Source: Bacillaceae bacterium SAS-127
GTDB taxonomy: Bacteria; Bacillota; Bacilli; Bacillales; Domibacillaceae
Length of the DNA: 64,000 nt
Assembly: GCA_002261155.1 (NCBI GenBank)
Contig: NKXN01000062.1
Coordinates: forward strand, 1-64,000
Reading direction: 5' to 3'
Shown here in pieces: positions 53,350 through 62,595 of the stretch. Under the pieces are notes generated by a model, which saw nothing but the letters and a program-made list of their open reading frames with translations, made no database searches and was not told where the DNA came from. The first letter of the stretch is position 1; the number at the start of each line of letters is the position of its first letter. Both the position numbers and the translations under genes were made by a program.

Positions 53350-54651
53350 GTGAAAGACAACGTAAAGGTAGGCTTATTAGGATTAGGTACAGTTGGAACA
53401 GGGGTAGTGAAGATGATTCAGCATCATCAAGAGCAGCTTGTTCACCAAGTTGGATGCCCTGTATCCATTAAAAAAGTATTAGTCAAAAACATCGAGAAAT
53501 CTCGTGATGTGGAATTAGCTCGAACACTCCTCACAACTGATCCATATGAAGTAATCAATGATTCAGATATCGATGTAATCGTGGAAGTAATGGGTGGAGT
53601 CGAAGAAACTCGCCAATATATCATTGATGCGTTAAATGCGAAGAAGCAAGTCGTAACGGCAAACAAAGATTTAATCGCTCTTTACGGTTCTGAATTGCAA
53701 AAAGTAGCTGCAGAAAATGGCTGTGACTTATTTTATGAAGCGAGTGTCGCTGGTGGCGTTCCGATTATTAAAGGATTAGCTGATGGTTTGGCATCAGATA
53801 AAATCCAAAAAATCATGGGGATTGTCAACGGGACGACAAACTATATTTTAACGAAAATGACGAAAGATGGTTTAGCGTATGAGATAGCGTTAAAAGATGC
53901 TCAAGATTTAGGGTTTGCCGAAGCGGACCCGACGTCTGACGTCGAAGGGCTAGATGCTGCGCGTAAAATGGCGATTTTAGCTCGTTTAGCGTTCTCGATG
54001 AATATTGAACTTGATGATGTATCAGTGAGCGGTATTTCTAGTGTGTCCAAGGAAGATTTAAAATATGGAAACACGCTTGGTTATACGATGAAGTTAATTG
54101 GTTACGCGGATCAAGACCAATCTCGCGCGGAAGTTAGTGTACAGCCAACATTTTTATCAAATGATCACCCACTTGCTTCTGTTAATGATGAGTATAATGC
54201 GGTGTACGTATACGGAGAAGCAGTTGGTGAAACGATGTTTTACGGACCGGGTGCAGGAAGCCTTCCAACAGCGACTTCTATCGTTAGTGACGTCGTCGCA
54301 GTCGTTAAAAACATGCGTCTCGGTGTGAATGGGCATAGTGCGTTGGCACCGCAATTTGAAAAACAATTGAAAACATCGAACGAACGATTCGCAAAGTATT
54401 TTATTCGTTTGCATGTGCGCGATGAAGTCGGTGCTTTTTCAGAATTAACGAAGCTATTCTCTTCTAACTCCATCAGTTTTGAGAAAATCCTTCAATTACC
54501 GCTTGAGGAAGAAGGTTTGGCAGAAATTGTGATTGTTACTCATAAAGCTTCTATGGAAAACTATCAAAATGTATTAGAGCAAATGAAGGATTTAGGTGTA
54601 GTGCAATCACTAGAGAGTTTTTACAGAGTCGAAGGGAACGGTGCAAAATGA
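53350..54651 (+). CDS. hom: Homoserine dehydrogenase
   Basis: 433 residues starting with GTG behind AGAGGTGAGGAATA. The NAD(P)-binding [14 protein letters not shown] is at the N terminus. The family blocks [25 protein letters not shown] and [14 protein letters not shown] follow, with the catalytic Lys/Asp region near [16 protein letters not shown]-terminal ACT domain (about 350-430) implies feedback control by threonine. It is the first gene of hom-thrC-thrB, as in B. subtilis. Confidence 0.96.
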   Translation: MKDNVKVGLLGLGTVGTGVVKMIQHHQEQLVHQVGCPVSIKKVLVKNIEKSRDVELARTLLTTDPYEVINDSDIDVIVEVMGGVEETRQYIIDALNAKKQVVTANKDLIALYGSELQKVAAENGCDLFYEASVAGGVPIIKGLADGLASDKIQKIMGIVNGTTNYILTKMTKDGLAYEIALKDAQDLGFAEADPTSDVEGLDAARKMAILARLAFSMNIELDDVSVSGISSVSKEDLKYGNTLGYTMKLIGYADQDQSRAEVSVQPTFLSNDHPLASVNDEYNAVYVYGEAVGETMFYGPGAGSLPTATSIVSDVVAVVKNMRLGVNGHSALAPQFEKQLKTSNERFAKYFIRLHVRDEVGAFSELTKLFSSNSISFEKILQLPLEEEGLAEIVIVTHKASMENYQNVLEQMKDLGVVQSLESFYRVEGNGAK

Positions 54652-55709
54652 TGTGGGAAGGCTTAATTAAAAAGTATAAAGAATTTTTACCAGTAACAGA
54701 AAATACACCAGCGTTATCTTTAATGGAAGGAAACACACCATTAATTCCGCTAGTGAATATTTCAAAAAAATTAGATGTCAACATTTATGTGAAAACAGAA
54801 GGCACGAATCCAACAGGTTCCTTTAAAGACCGTGGGATGGTCATGGCAGTTGCGAAAGCGAAGGAAGAAGGTAGCAATACGGTCATTTGTGCGTCAACAG
54901 GAAATACGTCAGCAGCAGCAGCAGCGTATGCGGCTCGTGCCGGTATGCGTGCAATCATCGTCATTCCTGAAGGGAAAATTGCGATGGGTAAGCTTGCTCA
55001 AGCGATGATGTATGGAGCGGAGATTGTTTCAATTGAAGGAAACTTTGATGAAGCATTAAAAATGGTGCGTCAAATTAGCGAAAACTCGCCGATTACACTA
55101 GTAAATTCCGTGAACCCTTATCGCATTGAAGGGCAAAAAACAGCGGCATTTGAAATTTGCGACCAATTAGGAAAAGCACCTGATATTTTAGCGATCCCAG
55201 TTGGAAATGCAGGGAACATTACGGCTTACTGGAAAGGTTTTAAAGAATATCACGAAAAATTTGGCACAGGCCTTCCGAAGATGCACGGATTTGAAGCAGA
55301 AGGAGCGGCGGCGATCGTGAAGGACATGGTCATCGAGCAACCAGAAACAATTGCAACAGCAATTCGTATCGGAAACCCTGCGAGCTGGGATAAAGCGGTG
55401 GCAGCACGTGATGAGTCTGGCGGAAAAATTGATTTAGTGACGGATGCGGAAATTTTAGAAGCCTTTGAAATGATCACGAAAGAAGAAGGAATCTTTGCAG
55501 AGCCGGCTTCTTGTGCATCGATTGCAGGCATCATTAAGCATCGTAAATCAGGAGACATTCCAGCTGGTGCAACGATTGCGGCAGTATTGACTGGAAATGG
55601 TTTAAAGGACCCACAAACAGCGATTGAGCGCATTACGAAAAAGCCTGTTGTCCTTCCAAACGACGAGAAAGCTGTATTTGATTATATTGAAGGAGTGGTT
55701 CGTGCATGA
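54651..55709 (+). CDS. thrC: Threonine synthase
   Basis: 352 residues from the second ATG (54651), which gives the [16 protein letters not shown] start seen in Bacillus ThrC; the first ATG at 54648 adds one Met. The pyridoxal phosphate lysine is in [11 protein letters not shown], and the phosphate-binding loop is [15 protein letters not shown]. It converts O-phosphohomoserine to threonine. It overlaps hom and thrB by a few bases, so the three are translationally coupled. Confidence 0.96.
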   Translation: MWEGLIKKYKEFLPVTENTPALSLMEGNTPLIPLVNISKKLDVNIYVKTEGTNPTGSFKDRGMVMAVAKAKEEGSNTVICASTGNTSAAAAAYAARAGMRAIIVIPEGKIAMGKLAQAMMYGAEIVSIEGNFDEALKMVRQISENSPITLVNSVNPYRIEGQKTAAFEICDQLGKAPDILAIPVGNAGNITAYWKGFKEYHEKFGTGLPKMHGFEAEGAAAIVKDMVIEQPETIATAIRIGNPASWDKAVAARDESGGKIDLVTDAEILEAFEMITKEEGIFAEPASCASIAGIIKHRKSGDIPAGATIAAVLTGNGLKDPQTAIERITKKPVVLPNDEKAVFDYIEGVVRA

Positions 55710-56599
55710 GTGTAGCACCTGTAACGATGAAGGTGCCGGCTAGCACGGCTAACTTAGGGCCGGGGTTTGATTCCCTCGGCCTTGCTTTTAATCTTTATTT
55801 AACCCTTCATATCACCCCAGCAGAATCATGGTCGTTTGAACATCGATCTGACATATTAGCGGGTCTTCCGAACGACGAAAGTCATTTAGTGTATCAAGTG
55901 GCGAAACAAACGGCTGATATATATGGCGCTACTGTACCGCCGCTACATATTGTAATGGAAAGTGAAATCCCGCTTGCTCGTGGGTTAGGAAGCAGTGCCG
56001 CAGCGATTGCAGCTGGGATTGAACTTGCTGATCGTTACGCGAACTTGCAGCTATCTAAGGAAGAAAAGTTAAAAATCGGAAATCGCTTCGAAGGGCATCC
56101 AGATAATATCGGTGCTTCTATATTTGGTGGCATGGTGGCAGGGGTATCCTTTAACGGGGAAGCAGAAATCGTTCATCTCCCTGCACCAGAAATGGAGCTT
56201 GTCGTCATTATCCCTCCGTATGAATTAAAAACAGAGGATGCTCGTCGCGTGCTTCCAGATTCCTTTACAAGAACGCAAGCTGTGGAGGCAAGTGCAGTCG
56301 CTAACGTATTGCTGGCGGCCTTATCTGTTAAAAACTATCCATTGGCTGGTCAAATGATGGAAAAGGATCTTTTTCATGAGCCTTATCGGACAGTCCTCAT
56401 TAAAGAATTTACAGACGCTAGAAAATTAGCAAAAGAAGCGGGAGCTTATGCCACTGTGATTAGTGGTGCAGGCCCGACGATTTTAACTTTTGCTCCAGTC
56501 GGCAAAGGGGAAAAGATCGTTGACATCTTCCGTCAAGCCTTTCAAGATTGCGATATTCAACAACTACAAATCGAAAAAAACGGCGTTCAATACGTGTAA
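55706..56599 (+). CDS. thrB: Homoserine kinase
   Basis: 297 residues of the GHMP kinase family. [20 protein letters not shown] is not exact but [18 protein letters not shown] is visible at the N terminus, the ATP loop is [16 protein letters not shown], and [12 protein letters not shown] is the third GHMP motif. It makes O-phosphohomoserine for ThrC. It is the last gene of the operon, with a terminator one base after the stop. Confidence 0.96.
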   Translation: MSVAPVTMKVPASTANLGPGFDSLGLAFNLYLTLHITPAESWSFEHRSDILAGLPNDESHLVYQVAKQTADIYGATVPPLHIVMESEIPLARGLGSSAAAIAAGIELADRYANLQLSKEEKLKIGNRFEGHPDNIGASIFGGMVAGVSFNGEAEIVHLPAPEMELVVIIPPYELKTEDARRVLPDSFTRTQAVEASAVANVLLAALSVKNYPLAGQMMEKDLFHEPYRTVLIKEFTDARKLAKEAGAYATVISGAGPTILTFAPVGKGEKIVDIFRQAFQDCDIQQLQIEKNGVQYV

Positions 56600-56632
56600 A
56601 AAGGAAAAGTCCATGAGGGCTTTTCCTTTTTT
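56600..56632 (+). terminator. Terminator of the hom-thrC-thrB operon
   Basis: AAAGGAAAAGTCC, an ATGA loop and GGGCTTTTCCTTT form the stem, followed by more T. Confidence 0.9.
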
Positions 56633-56687
56633 GTATCGTCTAGTAAGTAATGTTCATACTAAGGGAAAAGGGAAGGGTGTGTCTTGC

Positions 56688-57446
56688 GTGCCTTATGCTG
56701 AAAGCGAAAGCCGTCGAATTTACTATGAGACAGCAGGGGAGGGGCCTGCCGTTCTTTTCGTTCATCCACCAGGTATGAGTCAGTTCGTTTTTTGTAAACA
56801 GTATCCTTTAAAGAGGCAAATGAAGCTGATTTTGATTGATTTAAATGGGCATGGCAATAGTGAATCCTCTTTATTAGGCGATATGAACAGCTTTTTAGAA
56901 GATATTTCAGCTGTTCAATCTGCGGTGAAAGAAAAGAAAATTTTTTTGTTTGGTTATTCAGCAGGAGGAACGATCGTTCAACAGTATGCTCTTGCTTATC
57001 CGGATAAATTGAAGGGAGTAATCCTTGCTAGTAGCTACCCAAAAGTCGATGCTCTTTTATTTAAAGTTCAACATCAAGTCGGTATTCAACTTGCAGAAAA
57101 GGCTCCTTCAGTGCTCGCAAAAATGATTTCAAATAGTCATTTTGAGAGGCAAGAAGAGAAGAAAGCGATGTATCAATCGATGATGAAAGCGGATCGACAT
57201 ATATGGAAACGATTTTATCAATTGTCTTTACATAGTGACTTTACGAATCAATTGTCCTCCTGGCAGTTACCTGTGTTATCGCTGTATGGAGGGAAATCAC
57301 CGGTTGTCAATAAGTACAGTCACTATTATCGAACGATGCCAAACAGCCGGGTGATGTTAATTAAGCAAGCCACTCACCAGTTGCCATCGAAATTTTCGAC
57401 AGAATTAAATCCATTACTTACAGAATTTGTCGAGCAATGGAGATGA
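56688..57446 (+). CDS. Alpha/beta hydrolase
   Basis: 252 residues from GTG 56688, placed by AAAAGGGAAGGGTG; GTG 56679 is the alternative. Longer starts run back through the threonine terminator and into thrB. The fold shows VLFVHPPGMSQFVF (oxyanion loop), the nucleophile Ser in LFGYSAGGTIVQQYAL, the acid Asp/Glu region before LPVLSLYGGKSPVV, and the catalytic His in ATHQLPSKF. The substrate is unknown. It is transcribed alone. Confidence 0.8.
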   Translation: MPYAESESRRIYYETAGEGPAVLFVHPPGMSQFVFCKQYPLKRQMKLILIDLNGHGNSESSLLGDMNSFLEDISAVQSAVKEKKIFLFGYSAGGTIVQQYALAYPDKLKGVILASSYPKVDALLFKVQHQVGIQLAEKAPSVLAKMISNSHFERQEEKKAMYQSMMKADRHIWKRFYQLSLHSDFTNQLSSWQLPVLSLYGGKSPVVNKYSHYYRTMPNSRVMLIKQATHQLPSKFSTELNPLLTEFVEQWR

Positions 57447-57555
57447 ATTTTCCCCTGTTTCAAAAAAACTGTATTGCATCCTACAGATCCTTATCGTAAG
57501 GTAAACAAAGGGCTGTCATTCATACTGTTTTAGAGAGAAAAAGGGGGGAAACGGA

Positions 57556-57828
57556 TTGAAGAATAGACAAGATCCACGTTTTGTGATTGCTAAAAAAGAG
57601 GCTTGGATTGGCATCATTTTAGTGATCATTAACTTCATTTGGTGGTATGGCTTTGCGTTTGGACTTGGGGCAGCACCAGTGGAGGAGTATACATATGTAT
57701 TAGGATTACCGGCTTGGTTTTTTTATAGCTGTGTCGTCGGACTTGTGCTAATGGTGGTGCTCGTCACAATTGTTGTAAAAGTATTCTTTAAGGAAGTGCC
57801 TTTTGATGAGGATGGTGATCGACTGTGA
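57556..57828 (+). CDS. yhdT: YhdT family small membrane protein
   Basis: 90 residues starting with TTG behind AAAAAGGGGGGAAACGGA. Two membrane helices: WIGIILVIINFIWWYGFAFG and FFYSCVVGLVLMVVLVTI. The sequence FGLGAAPVEEYTYVLGLPAWFF is the family signature. YhdT is found next to the sodium/pantothenate symporter, as here, where it overlaps panF by four bases. It is probably an accessory subunit. Confidence 0.87.
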   Translation: MKNRQDPRFVIAKKEAWIGIILVIINFIWWYGFAFGLGAAPVEEYTYVLGLPAWFFYSCVVGLVLMVVLVTIVVKVFFKEVPFDEDGDRL

Positions 57829-59264
57829 ACATGGCAGTCATTTTGCCGTTATTACTATTTTTAATCATTATTTTCTTCATCGGTGTTTATGCGTTGAAAT
57901 ATGTGCAAAGCTCGTCTTCGTTTGTTCAGGAATATTTTCTAGGAAGCAGAGAGCTTGGTGGATTTATTTTGGCAATGACGATGGCGGCGACATATGGAAG
58001 TGCCTCCAGTTTTTTAAGCGGTCCAGGAGCGGCTTATAACTACGGGTTAGCTTGGGTGCTTCTTGCGATGAGTCAAGTAGCTACTGGGTATTTTGTGCTG
58101 ATGATTTTAGGGAAGAAGTTTGCGATTATGGCACGACAATATCAGGCAGTTACACTGGTCGATTTTCTCTATGCTCGTTATAAAAGCCAACTTGTCGTTG
58201 TATTAGCGGCTGTTAGTATTATTGTCTTTTTATTTTCGGCGATGGCGGCTCAGTGGATTGGTGGTGCTCGGTTAGTCGAATCGATTACGGGCCTTTCGTA
58301 TACGACCGCGTTAATCATTTTTGGGGTTTCCGTATTAATTTATGTCATTATCGGTGGCTTTCGCGCGGTAGCGATTACAGATATGGTTCAAGGAGTTATC
58401 ATGGTTGTAGGAACGCTCATTTTATTCATTGCGGCTTTAAAAGCAGGTGGTGGCATGGAGAATATTATGGGTACGCTTCGAGCGGAGAATCCGAATCTAT
58501 TAACTCCTTATGGGCATGATCAAAGTTTAACGCCACTGTTTATCTCTTCATTTTGGATTTTAGTCGGCGTTGGAGTCGTCGGTCTCCCACAAGTGGCGGT
58601 TCGAGCGATGAGTTATAAAAATGCCAAGGCGATGCATCGAGCGGTGATCATTGGGACGATTGTCGTTGGTGTCATTATGTTAGGGATGCATTTAATCGGA
58701 GTGATGGCTCGGGCGATTGTTCCAGGAATTACAGTTGGTGATAAAGTTATGCCAGAGTTGGCGATGACCATTATGCCAGATTGGTTAGCGGGAATTGTAC
58801 TTGCGGCTCCGATGGCTGCGATTATGTCAACCGTTGATTCTTTGTTGTTGCTCGTTTCTTCAGCGATTATTAAAGATTTATACTTACATTTCATCAATAA
58901 AAATGCAGAGGAAAAGAAGATCAAAAAGCTTAGTTTGTGGGTAACAGCTATCATTGGTGTCATCATATTCTTTGTTGCCTTGAATCCACCTAATTTGATC
59001 ATTTGGTTAAATCTATTTTCGTTTGGTGGATTAGAAGCGGTCTTTATTTGGCCAGTCATTTTTGCGTTGTATTGGAAGAGAGCTAACGGAGCGGGTGCGG
59101 TCGCTTCGATGATTTCAGGGATGCTCTCTTACATTTTGTTTCATTCCTTTTATCCCAATGCATTAGGGATGCATACGGTTGTCTTGCCTATTCTAATTTC
59201 GTTCATTGTCTTTATTGCTGTGACATTTCTTACTACAATGAAGCAAGAAAAACACCGAGCTTAA
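57825..59264 (+). CDS. panF: Sodium/pantothenate symporter
   Basis: 479 residues with about 13 membrane helices, starting at GTG 57825 (ATG 57831 is possible). EYFLGSRELGGFILAMTMAA and YGSASSFLSGPGAAYNYGLA are typical of the sodium:solute symporter family, PanF branch. It imports pantothenate with sodium. The stop codon lies inside the terminator shared with the convergent EAL-HDOD gene. Confidence 0.9.
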   Translation: MNMAVILPLLLFLIIIFFIGVYALKYVQSSSSFVQEYFLGSRELGGFILAMTMAATYGSASSFLSGPGAAYNYGLAWVLLAMSQVATGYFVLMILGKKFAIMARQYQAVTLVDFLYARYKSQLVVVLAAVSIIVFLFSAMAAQWIGGARLVESITGLSYTTALIIFGVSVLIYVIIGGFRAVAITDMVQGVIMVVGTLILFIAALKAGGGMENIMGTLRAENPNLLTPYGHDQSLTPLFISSFWILVGVGVVGLPQVAVRAMSYKNAKAMHRAVIIGTIVVGVIMLGMHLIGVMARAIVPGITVGDKVMPELAMTIMPDWLAGIVLAAPMAAIMSTVDSLLLLVSSAIIKDLYLHFINKNAEEKKIKKLSLWVTAIIGVIIFFVALNPPNLIIWLNLFSFGGLEAVFIWPVIFALYWKRANGAGAVASMISGMLSYILFHSFYPNALGMHTVVLPILISFIVFIAVTFLTTMKQEKHRA

Positions 59265-59283
59265 TTTGAGCTTGGTGTTTTTT
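59250..59283. terminator. Bidirectional terminator between panF and the EAL-HDOD gene
   Basis: AAACACCGAGCT at 59250-59261 pairs with AGCTTGGTGTTT at 59269-59280 with a wobble. Stop codons of both convergent genes lie in it. Confidence 0.85.
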
Positions 59284-60489
59284 CTAATAATTGATCACTC
59301 CATCGGATCGCTTCATTGTAATAATTGAACAGTACGTCTTCTTCCCATTGTAGCTGGGAGCAAAAATCACTCGCTAATAACCAATTGGCTGTTTCTATTG
59401 ACTTAATTAATAATAGTGCCTTAGAGAAATGGTTTTCTTTTAACAATAAAGCTTCTTTTATTTCAAGATCGATTGGCAATTCTGTTAAAATACTTTCCAT
59501 CGTTTTTCCTAAAAGAGCATCGATCATAGAGAACATACCGAGTAGGAAAAATTGTGAAGCTGGTTGATCTGGGGAATAATGCCTAGCTAACTGATCGAGT
59601 GTTTTCGCTCGAACGAGAGAGGTTCGCATCACTTCTTCTGAACACATTTGTTTATTCGTATTCATCATGATAAAAGCAATCCATTTTTTTAATTCGTCTA
59701 GCCCAATGAGCATAATTGCTTGATGAATCGTTTTGACTTTTTCTCTTTGAATAAAAGCTGTTTTATTTAATAGTTTGAGCAGCTGATAAGACAGCGATAA
59801 ATTTCCTTCAATGAGCCGAGCAATTTTCAGGATATTAGGTGAAGGAGAGTCCATTTCGTTCAAAATCACCGCATAATTATTATAAAATTCTGGTATCGGA
59901 TCTCCACTGAGTAAGGCAGGTTTAGAAAAGAAAAAGCCTTGAAACAAAGAGAAGCCTTCTTCTATTGCTTGTTGGAATTGCTCTCTCGTCTCTACTTTTT
60001 CAGCAAGCCAACGGATATTATATGACTTTAGTTCCCTCATCATTCGTTGACGTTCATGTTTTGGTGTTTGCAAAAAATCGACTTTAATGATATTAGCTAG
60101 TGGAACTAATTGTTTATTTTTTTATGTAATACATAATCATCAAGAGCAAGCATATAGCCTTTTTCTCTTAATTTTTGGCAAGATTGAATGAGCTCTTCGG
60201 AAGATTCGACATCTTCTAAAATTTCGATGACAATCTTATGCTTTTCTAAAAATGCAGGCGGGTCAATCAACAATAAATTTTCAGTGAAGTTAATAAACAG
60301 CATTTTACCTTCGGATAATCGATCGATTCCAATGTTGAGCAAGCTGTTTTTTAATAGTTCCAAGGTGGCTTGATCGCCATTAGTGATGTCTGCAAATGCT
60401 TGTCCCTCTTGATTGCGGTAAAGTAATTCATAGGCGACCGTTCCTTCTTTGTTGTTAAATATTGGCTGCCTAGCGACATAAACAGTCAT
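59261..60489 (-). pseudogene. EAL-HDOD signalling protein (YuxH-like), frameshifted at T7
   Basis: The first frame (60489 to 60106) holds most of a degenerate EAL domain: VYVARQPIFNNKEGTVAYELLYRN, LFINFTENLL and LDDYVLHKK, then stops. A neighbouring minus frame gives NKQLVPLANIIKVDFLQTP and continues into the second open frame (60073 to 59261), which finishes the EAL domain (GFSLFQGFFFSKP) and carries an HDOD domain (LKIARLIEGNLSLSYQLLKLLN). One extra base in the T7 run at 60117-60123 would restore one protein of about 409 residues. Such proteins are usually non-enzymatic adaptors. The joint is a homopolymer, so a sequencing error is quite possible. Confidence 0.8.
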
Positions 60490-60607
60490 ATAAACACCTC
60501 ACTTGTATAAGGTATATTTTACTATTAATTTCATATTAAGGACATACATTTTTTGTGGAAAATCCTGAAAAAAGAATAATTTCGGATAATTTTTTTAGAA
60601 AAAACAG

Positions 60608-60637
60608 TTGACTTATTAAATGTGTATGTAATATGAT
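60608..60637 (+). promoter_or_regulatory. Sigma-A promoter of the trp operon
   Basis: TTGACT at 60608-60613 and TATGAT at 60632-60637 with an 18-base spacer, about 30 bases before the first T-box stem. The position fits the start of the leader RNA. Confidence 0.6.
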
Positions 60638-60666
60638 TATTTCAACAATTTGATCGTACATGAAAT

Positions 60667-60932
60667 GAGCGTTGACGAAGAAGAGTAGTTATCATGAATG
60701 CTTTAGAGAGCTGGTGGTTGGTGAGAACCAGTGCAAGAGTGATAGTGAATGGCCTTCCGAGCTTCTAGACCGAACCCATATTGGCAGTAGGCTCTAGCGA
60801 ATGTCTTATCGTTACAAAAGACATGCATTATAAGCATTTTGCTTCGATGCAGATTGAGTGGATTGTGAAAACAATCAATAAAGGTGGCACCACGGCTCCC
60901 GTCCTTTGCGATGGGGGTCTTTTTGTGTTTTT
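60667..60932 (+). ncRNA. T-box riboswitch 1 (tryptophan)
   Basis: It begins with a GAAGAAGAGTAGTT stem I start. The specifier loop reads GTGAA-TGG-CC with the Trp codon UGG at 60750-60752. The T-box sequence AAGGTGGCACCACGG at 60881-60895 is followed by the terminator CCCGTC CTTTGC GATGGG and a T run (60898-60932). Uncharged tRNA-Trp should pair with both specifier and T-box and favour read-through. Confidence 0.88.
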
Positions 60933-60955
60933 TTAAATATCAATAATGATAATTC

Positions 60956-61192
60956 GTTGATCAAGAAGAGTAAGTTAGACGGATGCGTAACAGAGAGCCG
61001 GGATAGGTGAGAGCCGGTACGCGAAAGCTAACTGAATGGACTTGTGAGTGGTAGAAGGAAATGACTACCCGGTTTCCACCGTTAACAGGAATGTAAAAGA
61101 GGGAGCAATATGGCTCCAATGTGAGGTGGCACCGCGGTATGATCGTCCTCCATAGTCATGAAAACGACATGACTATGGAGGACTTTTTTATT
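60956..61192 (+). ncRNA. T-box riboswitch 2 (tryptophan), in tandem
   Basis: A second complete leader follows directly: AAGAAGAGTAAGTTAG, a specifier region CTGAA-TGG-AC with UGG at 61037-61039, the T-box AGGTGGCACCGCGG at 61124-61137, and a long terminator stem GTCCTCCATAGTCATG with CATGACTATGGAGGAC (61145-61183) plus T run. Both switches must be in the read-through state for trpE to be transcribed. Confidence 0.9.
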
Positions 61193-61218
61193 TTCAAATA
61201 TTAATGAGGTGAAAGACG

Positions 61219-62595
61219 ATGATGTATAAATTAAAAGAACTTGAAGGAGATATGATGACTCCGATTATGCTTTATCATCAAATGAAAGGTGAGAAAAAGT
61301 TTTTACTAGAAAGCTCATACAAACATGAGCAAAGTGGGCGCTATTCTTTTTTAGGGATGAATCCAGTGAAAGAATATCGAGCAACAGGGACAGCGATTGA
61401 GGTGGTTGACCATCAAACAGAAACGATCGAACAATTGCAAGGGCATAGTTTGAAACAGCTGAAAGAGATGCTACAAGTGCAAAACGAAGCGCAACCTTTT
61501 CCTTTTTTCGGCGGAGCTGTTGGTTATATCGGTTATGATGTGATGTTTCTCGATGAAGTAATTGGTGATGTGCTAGAAGATGAGCTACAGATGCCAGATG
61601 TTCACTTTATGTTTTATTCGACTTTTTTGGTGTATGACCATCTTCTGCAAAAAGTCATGATTGTCGCCGTTGACCTTTTTGGTGATCGTAGTGAAACAGA
61701 GCTAGAAGAAGGTATCAATGAGTATGAACAAATGATTAGCGTACAGGCCAACCCTCCTTCGATAGAGGCAATCGAGTCGTTGCAGTTCCAAGGTAATTTG
61801 ACGAAACAACAATTTAGTGAAATGGTGAATCAGGCGAAAGATCATATTATTCGCGGCGATATCTTTCAAGTAGTATTGTCCCAAAGATTATCATCTGAAT
61901 TTACTGGCAATCCTTTTTCTTTATATCGAAAGCTGAGAACGTCGAACCCTTCTCCTTATATGTTCTTCGTAGATTTTAAAGACTATACAGTGCTCGGCGC
62001 TTCGCCAGAAAGTTTAATTAGTGTGAGAGGTCAAAAGGTCGTCACGAATCCAATCGCCGGTACAAGACGAAGAGGCAAGAATGAGCAGGAGGATCAATTG
62101 CTTGAAACCGAGCTTCTCAACGATGAAAAAGAAATAGCTGAACATCGTATGCTCGTGGATTTAAGTCGAAATGATCTTGGGAAGGTATGCGAAATTGGAA
62201 GTGTTCATTTAACTAAATATCAGAAGATTGAAAAATATAAATATGTGATGCATATCGTGTCAGAAGTCAGTGGCACACTTCAAGCGGAGATTCATCCAGT
62301 AGAAGCACTATCTTCTTGTTTACCGGCTGGCACAGTTTCAGGAGCTCCAAAAATTCGCGCGATGCAAATCATTAATGAACTCGAAGGTGTGAAACGTGGA
62401 TTATATGCCGGAGCGGTTGGTTATATTTCATCCAATGGTGATTTAGATTTCGCCCTCGCGATCCGAACAATGATTGTCAAAGAAAATAAAGCATATGTTC
62501 AAGCGGGCGCAGGGATTGTATATGATTCTATCCCAGAAGCAGAGTATGAAGAAACGATGCATAAAGCGAAAGCATTATTGGAGGTTAAATCATGA
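61219..62595 (+). CDS. trpE: Anthranilate synthase component I
   Basis: 458 residues, a little shorter than many TrpE proteins. The start ATG 61219 follows AATGAGGTGAAAGACG. The tryptophan-binding LLESS motif ([19 protein letters not shown]) near residue 30 indicates feedback inhibition. The chorismate-binding domain has [45 protein letters not shown] and [15 protein letters not shown]. It overlaps trpG as ATGA. It is controlled by the tandem T-boxes upstream. Confidence 0.93.
   Translation: MMYKLKELEGDMMTPIMLYHQMKGEKKFLLESSYKHEQSGRYSFLGMNPVKEYRATGTAIEVVDHQTETIEQLQGHSLKQLKEMLQVQNEAQPFPFFGGAVGYIGYDVMFLDEVIGDVLEDELQMPDVHFMFYSTFLVYDHLLQKVMIVAVDLFGDRSETELEEGINEYEQMISVQANPPSIEAIESLQFQGNLTKQQFSEMVNQAKDHIIRGDIFQVVLSQRLSSEFTGNPFSLYRKLRTSNPSPYMFFVDFKDYTVLGASPESLISVRGQKVVTNPIAGTRRRGKNEQEDQLLETELLNDEKEIAEHRMLVDLSRNDLGKVCEIGSVHLTKYQKIEKYKYVMHIVSEVSGTLQAEIHPVEALSSCLPAGTVSGAPKIRAMQIINELEGVKRGLYAGAVGYISSNGDLDFALAIRTMIVKENKAYVQAGAGIVYDSIPEAEYEETMHKAKALLEVKS

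Noticed and set aside
56490-56687. N-terminal extension of the alpha/beta hydrolase back into thrB
   Set aside because: It would be translated through the threonine operon terminator and shows no homology to hydrolases; the GTG at 56688 has a proper site.
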